Source: Ceratotherium simum simum
Lineage: Eukaryota > Chordata > Mammalia > Perissodactyla > Rhinocerotidae
Assembly (NCBI RefSeq): GCF_000283155.1
Contig: NW_004454160.1
Coordinates: 1,607,648 to 1,671,647 of the forward strand
Reading direction: 5' to 3'
Length of the DNA stretch: 64,000 nucleotides
This document shows, piece by piece, positions 58,187 through 64,000 of the stretch (within the stretch, counting starts at the first letter, position 1; each line of letters begins with the position of its first letter). The notes below the pieces were generated by a model. The model was not told where the DNA came from, searched no databases, and saw nothing but the letters and a program-made list of their open reading frames with translations. A program made the position numbers and the translations under genes.

Positions 58187-58410
58187 TTTTTTTTTTTTTT
58201 TTATTTTAAAGATTTTATTTATTTTATTTTTTCCACCCAAAGCCCCAGTAGACAGTTGTATGTCATAGCTGCACATCCTTCTAGTTGCCGTATGTGGGAC
58301 TCGGCCTCAGGATGGACGGAGAATTGGTGCCTCGATGCGCACCCGGGATCCGAACCCGGGCCACCAGCATCGCAGCGCGCGCACTTAACCACCAAGCCAC
58401 AGGGCCGGCC
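58187..58410 (-). mobile_element. ERE-type tRNA-derived SINE, antisense
   Basis: Minus-strand head 'gggccggccctgtggcttgg', B-box 'gggttcggatcccgggt', body with 'cagctatgacatacaactgt' and 'ctactggggctttgggtgg', then an A-rich tail (plus-strand T run). Flanked by caggaatcc (58178) and caggaatct (58411), so the target duplication is about 9 or more bases. Same subfamily as the 1335 and 55419 copies. Confidence 0.9.
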
Positions 58411-58554
58411 CAGGAATCTTAATTAGTTTTGATAATCTTTTGGGTAAATAGTTCAACCTAGTGGTTCCGAACTTCGAGTATAATTAAAGAGTCTCTTTAA
58501 GATATAAAGATTCCATGGACTCTTGCATTTTGCCCTTGAGCTTCTGTTAAGAAT

Positions 58555-58935
58555 ATGAGCACTGAATAGTTGAATGCCTTCTATATGCCAGTTACTGTGT
58601 TAGGCCCTGGGAGTATGGTGATGAACAATTCTTAGTCTGTTGGGGAAGACAAATAATCATAATAAAGGATAATGAGTGATATGTCAGGGTTATGGGAACA
58701 TATAGCGGGGGTATCAGGCCTATTTCTCAGTGAAAATAACATTTAAGCTGAAGCTTGAAGGAATTTTAGGGCTTAGCTGTAAGAAGAGGGTGGGGAAGAG
58801 TGTTTTAGACTGAGTGAACAGCATATACGAAGGTCTGGAGGTGAGATGTGGCATGTTCTGGGAGCTGCAAGAAGTTGAGCCTAGTAAGAGTGTCATGCAT
58901 AAAGGAGAGATGATCTGGAGATGAAGCCATTTCTC
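58555..58935 (+). repeat. Ancient interspersed repeat, family not assigned
   Basis: 'gccttctatatgccagttac', 'tgtgttaggccctgggagta', 'aacagcatatacgaaggtct' and 'gttctgggagctgcaagaag' match the unassigned ancient repeat in order. Confidence 0.55.
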
Positions 58936-59915
58936 AGTCGTTTTTGAATACAATGCAAAATGTCAAAATCTGCTAAGAATTCAATAACCGTTTTATAATA
59001 CCTTTAAATATTAATAATCATAACATCATCTACAGACATTTAAATATGGGCAGGACATTATTTAATGGTCTACAGAATGCTTTATAAGCATTTGCAGAGC
59101 CCGTGCAATAGCTGCACAGCCCATAGCTTGGGAATAACTGGCTTAACTCGTTCATTTTTGCCTGTTACTATGAAGGGTGTTTTTTGTACACTCACATGTT
59201 TAGAGTATGTTTGCCATCTTTTAATCACAAGCAGACATTTTCTCAGGGTCCAGTGCAGTGAAATATGGTGAGGTACTGATTGTATGCTAGAAGACAGAGG
59301 AAAGACCACCTTCTGTTTTAGCAGCAACACAAGTCTTTCAACACTGTTTGTGTGCCCTTGCCCAATCTTTCAAGTGATGATTGAAGAGACTAGGCACTCA
59401 TTTCAGCTTTTGAGTTCTGATAAATGAGCTCAGACTGTAAACTGGAAGATAAGGGTGTTTGCAAATTCTTGTGTAAAGAAAGCATGGTTTCCCATTGCAG
59501 TGGTTACTGATTTCATAGTTTCTGATGAAGATGAACAATGCTGTGAATTAACAGCTTTAAAGCTTGTACCACTGGAGCAGCTTTTTGGTTTGGATTTATT
59601 AAAATCAGCATGAGTTTATTGCTTTATTTGGATGGGGGGTGGTGAAAAACCTGAACACATGGAAACCAAGTGAGGTGGAGTTTCAGAAGATAATTCCCAG
59701 CCTCACAATTCCCTGTGAATTTCTTTTCCTGTGGGAAACTTTTAATTTGGAAGCATTCAGCCTAATGTGGGAACCCAGATTAACATTTTCTGAAATACTT
59801 CTACAAGAAAAGCAGAAATGTTCTGTTCAGGAAGCTAAATTTACATAGTAGGAAAATGGGCTGTCCTGCAGTATTTGGTACTCTTTATTAGTTGTGGTAA
59901 AAAGTTGTGTATGTT
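58936..59915. other. Intron 2, nothing recognised
   Basis: No recognised gene or repeat. Confidence 0.4.
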
Positions 59916-59918
59916 TGA

Positions 59919-59919
<1 letters not shown>

Positions 59920-59963
<44 letters not shown>

Positions 59964-60024
59964 GGAGGGAGGGAGGGAGGGCGAGCGAGAGCGCTCGGGA
60001 GGGAGGGAAAGAGAGAGAGAGAGA
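59920..60024 (+). repeat. (GA)n/(GGGA)n purine tract
   Basis: About 105 bases of nearly pure purine: GA units, then GGGA units, a short GC-rich break containing the palindrome GAGCGCTC (59989-59996), then GA units again. Mirror-symmetric purine tracts can form triplex (H-) DNA. Open frames across it encode only low-complexity peptides. Confidence 0.95.
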
Positions 60025-60780
60025 TTGTATTTTTGTCTTTGTTTCCTTCACATCAAACCAACAAAGCCCTAGAAAGTGTATTTTACCACAAACAGCCCAG
60101 TACTGAGCCCTAACTCTATAAACGAATACTTTTTTTAGTTCTTTTTGTTTTAGTATTTTTTGTTTTTCCTTCTTGCTGAGTAAGCTATAGTGTTTCCTTT
60201 TTTTCTCTTTCTCTCTTTTTTGGGGGAGGGGAGGGGAGAGTGGGAGTGGCAATGGCCAAGAAGAAGTCAGCATGACAGAGCTTCTTCCTTTTTCTTCCCC
60301 TCTTTACCAGGAAGTTAACTAGAAGTCTTCATGCAGTTGTTTGTTTTTTTCCCCAAGTCAGTAATTGGCATAACCCGGTTAGTTACCTTTACACAGGGTT
60401 ATAGAATTAAAAAGTTGACAGTCTGATGAGATATCAGACTGGAGGTACTGGGAGGAGGGGAATGATGAGGTTAGATTAGTAGTTTGGGCCTCCTGAATGC
60501 CAGCCTGAGAAAGTAGAGGTGATTCTGTAGGCTCTGGGGTGTCTAGAAGTTTGTAGCCAGAGCCTTGAGAATTAAATGTTATATAGGAACTTTCACTGGT
60601 TACAGTTAGCCTTGGCTGTTAGCAATTATTTTTATCTACTTTAACACAGGGGTGCGGGGGAGGGGGCAGGAAACTAAGCTGGCATTATGGTCACAGGAAA
60701 GAACAGACTGATTTGGGGCCTTTTCAAACTGCAGACCTTTGTTACTGACCAATGCTTAATTTGGTTTCTGGGTTTTGTTA
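60025..60780. other. Intron 2, nothing recognised
   Basis: A G-rich run lies at about 60220-60240 (ggggaggggaggggagagtg), a candidate G-quadruplex, and another at about 60650-60668. No gene recognised. Confidence 0.4.
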
Positions 60781-61560
60781 TTTTTTCCCCTGCTCTTACC
60801 TCATTTACCTTAACGACAGCTCCTTCCCTCTAGAGCTCAGCTAGGGCAGGCTGCCACTGCGGATTGGGGGGCCGAGAGGCCCAGAGCAAGAAGAAAGTGG
60901 GTTGAAAGCAGAGTTCTGTTTAAAGAATTTTCTGCTGGAAACTAGCCCAGAGGGAGTAAAGAGGAGCTTTAATGAGGAGCAGCTGCAGGGCCGACGCAAC
61001 CCACATGAGACATTTTTTTCCCCTCCGTTCCACATTCTGTATAGTTTTTAAAAAACCGTGATTTTGAAATAGCTATTTTGCAAAGCACGCCTCTCTTTTT
61101 CTTCTTCTTGTATGTGGTGGGGTTTTGCTTTGTTGTTTTATTTTTTTTAATGACCAAATCCTCGCTATAAAATACTAAAGGCAGAGCTGCAGCAAAGCCC
61201 TGGATGCAATTTGGGCTCACCCTGCTGATACAGAACATTCAGTGGAGAAAACTGGGAGAGAACACTGGCTCTTATTTGGAAAAGGGGCTGATTTCCTGCT
61301 CAGACTTCAGTCATCTTGGAGCTGACACAAGCTGCTACAGTATTTTCGGCTTTTCTCTAGATGAGTGGCTATTCACTTAGGAAACTTGAAAGAACAAATT
61401 TTTCTGTCCTGTATTACTAGGGAGACTGATCCTGAACTGCAGCCATTGCCAGATAGATTGGAATTGCTATTCAAATCCCAGCATCGTTGAAATCTGTAAA
61501 GTGGCTACATGTAAACGAATCCAGGCTGCTGGTGACATGTGAGAGTTGGGGTCTGGTTTT
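60781..61560. promoter_or_regulatory. Candidate conserved non-coding region
   Basis: This stretch carries no recognisable repeat and is less AT-rich than its surroundings over about 60820-61010. It contains an E-box (GCAGCTGC, 60980-60987) and homeodomain-like TTAATGAG (60970-60977). These are weak reasons; without an alignment it remains a guess that this is an intronic enhancer. Confidence 0.25.
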
Positions 61561-62735
61561 CATCTGTTTTATTGAGGGGGGACTGTATGGGCATCCTTTC
61601 AAATAGAATGTTTTCTAGTTACATTAGGAGGAATCCCTTGTTTTTCTCCCTTTTCCTCCCTCCTTCCCTCCCCTTCACCCCATTCCCGTTGTGTGTTTGA
61701 ACAGTGACAATGAAAGAGTAGACCTCTTCATGTCAGAAATGGCAGACTTTTTCAGAAAAAGGCATGAATATATCTGTATGGACCTGAGAAGTATTCATAT
61801 TAGTTTATCGAATTATTTTATAGGGAAAAACGTCCCCCAAAACTTTCCCTATATTAACAGCCTCCTCTGTGAACTATTCTTTTAGAGTTCCAAAGCTAGA
61901 GAAGGGGGATAGAATAGGAGGAAGTCACTGAGAGAACTACTAAAATATTGATAAATTCCCTCCAGGAGAGAGGCATTCATATAGTTTTGGGAACAAAAGG
62001 CATCTTTCATGCCTGAAAAAGATTTATTTGGTCATTTTTAAGAAAATTTTTTACATACACCTTTAATTCAAGATGTAGGCTATTTTCCAAAAATTGTACT
62101 GGGGTTACTTAGTAGAACTATAGATTTGTGAGGGAACTTGGATGATTAGTTGTGTTTCCAGCCTCTAACCAAACTCAACTTGAGTCATTTCAGGGAGAGA
62201 GCTATTTAAGCTCTTGTTTTCAGGCAGAGAATCTTAATTCCCACTCATATTAACAGCGTATATGGTGTTCTTGTATTACCATTGAACAGGGATTTGCAAA
62301 GCTGAAAGGTCTCCGGCCTTAGGAAACAGGAGTCCTTTATTTCTGGCTGTCTTACTTACCTATTTCTCCCCTTTCTTCTCATGTCCATAATTCTACTTAG
62401 CCTCCTGGGGTGTAAGGGATAATCTTGTACCTCAGGATGATTCTTTGGGTTGATTTGGCCTGTGTTCTACCAGGCAGAGCACAGTGTGGGGTTGGAAGGG
62501 GATTTTGTAGCAAATTTGGGTTGAGAGACTGACTTTATCCATCCTATGAAATTTAGCCTGCTTTGGAACCAGTAGCTTAATGGTAAATAGGTGCTCATGG
62601 TATTCAAGGAGCCTGCACCAGGGTCTCAAGACATGCCCTTCCCCCTGCCACACAGACACAAATCAAAGGGGAGTTTGAAAGAGGCTCAGGAAAGACATAA
62701 CAATGGCTTAAATGAAGAAGAGCCGTACTGGTAGA
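61561..62735. other. Intron 2, nothing recognised
   Basis: Includes a strong pyrimidine tract (about 61641-61688) followed by CAG at 61702-61704, and an open frame to 61885, discussed as a low-confidence cryptic exon. No repeat recognised. Confidence 0.35.
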
Positions 62736-62739
62736 AATA

Positions 62740-63260
62740 ACGTAGTGCGTAACATGGCACTGCATCTACTGTTGGAGGGCTCAGAGGTGGGTGAGATGAT
62801 CTGGAGGAGGCTTAATGGAGGACATAGGTTTTGAGCAGATCTTTGAAGCAAGGATGGAAGAAAGGAACATTAATTAGAGACATATCAGATGGGAGAGCAT
62901 GATATTTGTCACTGGAAATTAGAATAGTTTTATACAGGGAATAGTAGACAAGAGTGTGGAAATAATCTGCAGTGTTTGAGTGATGGGTTACTAAAGAGTA
63001 CGATGGTAGGAGTGAGGCAGACAAGCAGGTCATAGGTTCTAAGGAACTTGGATTTGAAGGTCTGGGCACTAATGCTAGTTTCTGAGCAGAGAAGTGACAT
63101 GATCAAAACTGTGCATGAGAAGGATTATTCTTCAAGTAGAGTACTTAGTTTCAGCAAAGAAGTTCCAGGGTCTCCTTATGGAGAGGTGTGGCTAGGATGC
63201 TGGTGCAGTTAGGATGATAGAGCTGACTGAATAGGTGCCAGTCTTGGGGCAAGACCTGGT
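62740..63260 (+). repeat. Ancient interspersed repeat, family not assigned
   Basis: 'ttgagcagatctttgaagca', 'gcagagaagtgacatgatca', 'aaactgtgcatgagaaggat' and 'gctggtgcagttaggatgat' fit the 3' part of the unassigned ancient repeat seen elsewhere in the window. Confidence 0.55.
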
Positions 63261-63900
63261 AGAATACTTTCAGTTAAGTGCCACTTTATGTTTTGATAAA
63301 AGATCTAGGTTAAGATAGAGATAAAGTTGTAGATGATACAAAACTGGGGGAAATTGCTAGATTCACAGAGAACGAAATTGGGCAGGTCGGTTAGCTTTGG
63401 TGTCCTTATCAGTGCAATAGGAGTTCAGACCAGTTGACTTCTGAGGTATGGTGCAGTGCTGAAATTCTGCGATTATGTGAATAAAGTATAAAAGTTATCC
63501 CAATCAAGGAAATGTGGGGTAAAGATTCAGCATGATGAATTAAAAAGGAATAAATAACAGGCCCAATTATTGGATTAAAAAAATATGTGCAAGTAGAGGA
63601 TGAGAGAAATATGGCATAAAAGTAGTTCATGTGAAAAAAAAGGTCTGGGCTTTTTAACTGACTGTGTGTTCAGTAGCATATAATAGTATTTTGTGGCTTC
63701 TAAAAAAGTGAACACAGGTTTAGGCTACCATAGTAGAAATATAGTGTCCAGATCACAGGAGGTGATGGTCCAACTTATCAGCTGCACTGATAAGAACATA
63801 TATGTTACTTTTTTTCCCATTTTGGGCTCCACATTTTAAAGAGGTTTTTGATGAACTAGAATCATCTAGTGGGGGGAGACAGGATAGCTCTGCATTGAAA
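63261..63900. other. Intron 2, nothing recognised
   Basis: No gene or repeat recognised. Confidence 0.4.
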
Positions 63901-63902
63901 TA

Positions 63903-64000
63903 CAGTCATGTGCTGCAAAATGACATTTTGATCCGCAACAGACCGCATATATGATGGTGGTCCCATAAGATCAGTACCATATAGCCTAGGTGTGCAGTAG
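63903..64000. mobile_element. Tigger-like MITE, second copy, cut by window end
   Basis: Starts 'cagtcatgtgctgcaaaatg' after a TA (63901-63902), then reads 'gatggtggtcccataagatc' and 'catatagcctaggtgtgcag', which matches the reverse complement of the right half of the element at 50816-51025. It is therefore the same family in the opposite orientation. Its right end lies outside the window. Confidence 0.8.

Larger units (their letters stand above)
42751..64000 (+). other. NOTCH2: NOTCH2 intron 2 (partial)
   Basis: Starts with a consensus GTAAGT donor and runs at least 21.2 kb to the window end without a match to NOTCH2 exon 3. It holds the youngest mobile elements in the window and most of the microsatellites, listed separately. 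No other gene was found. Confidence 0.93.

Noticed and set aside
59827..60273. Open frames with Glu/Arg or Ser/Leu repeats
   Set aside because: They translate the GA-rich tract and its neighbours on either strand; low complexity and no gene context.

Overview
This is nuclear DNA from a placental mammal, almost certainly an odd-toed ungulate (Perissodactyla). The base composition, long introns, CpG-island promoter and old mammal-wide repeats (MIR, L2, MER5A, MaLR LTR) show a mammal. Six tRNA-derived SINEs of the ERE type, with the 'ggggccggcc' head, intact A and B boxes and target-site duplications, point to Perissodactyla. The SINE tails differ from the horse ERE2 that I remember, which weakly favours a rhinoceros or tapir; that part is inference.

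The window holds the 5' end of one protein-coding gene on the + strand: NOTCH2. Bases 1-5106 are repeat-rich 5' flank. A CpG island (about 4880-6350, interrupted by a 100-N assembly gap at 5521-5620) covers exon 1, with a leader from about 5107, start codon at 5398 and splice donor at 5471. Intron 1 runs 5471-42668. Exon 2 (42669-42750) encodes the start of EGF repeat 1. Intron 2 begins at 42751 and continues past the window. Only 51 complete codons of NOTCH2 (155 nt) are present.

The leader carries an upstream ORF that starts at the first AUG (5349), reads through a short GGC/GGA tract as eight glycines, overlaps the NOTCH2 start in another frame and ends in exon 2. It is the counterpart of the uORF that, when its GGC tract expands in the human paralogue NOTCH2NLC, makes a toxic polyglycine protein.

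The rest is intronic or flanking DNA: six ERE-type SINEs, two 5'-truncated L1 insertions with clean target duplications, many MIR and L2 relics, MER5A elements, an MLT1-like LTR with a Tigger-like element nested in it (a second copy of that element runs off the right end), a SINE nested in a small palindromic element, a local duplication in which only one copy carries a SINE, an 85-base poly-C run, and several microsatellites. I found no other gene, no RNA gene and no processed pseudogene. Repeat family names are from memory of consensus sequences, without a database search, and their edges are approximate unless a target duplication is described.
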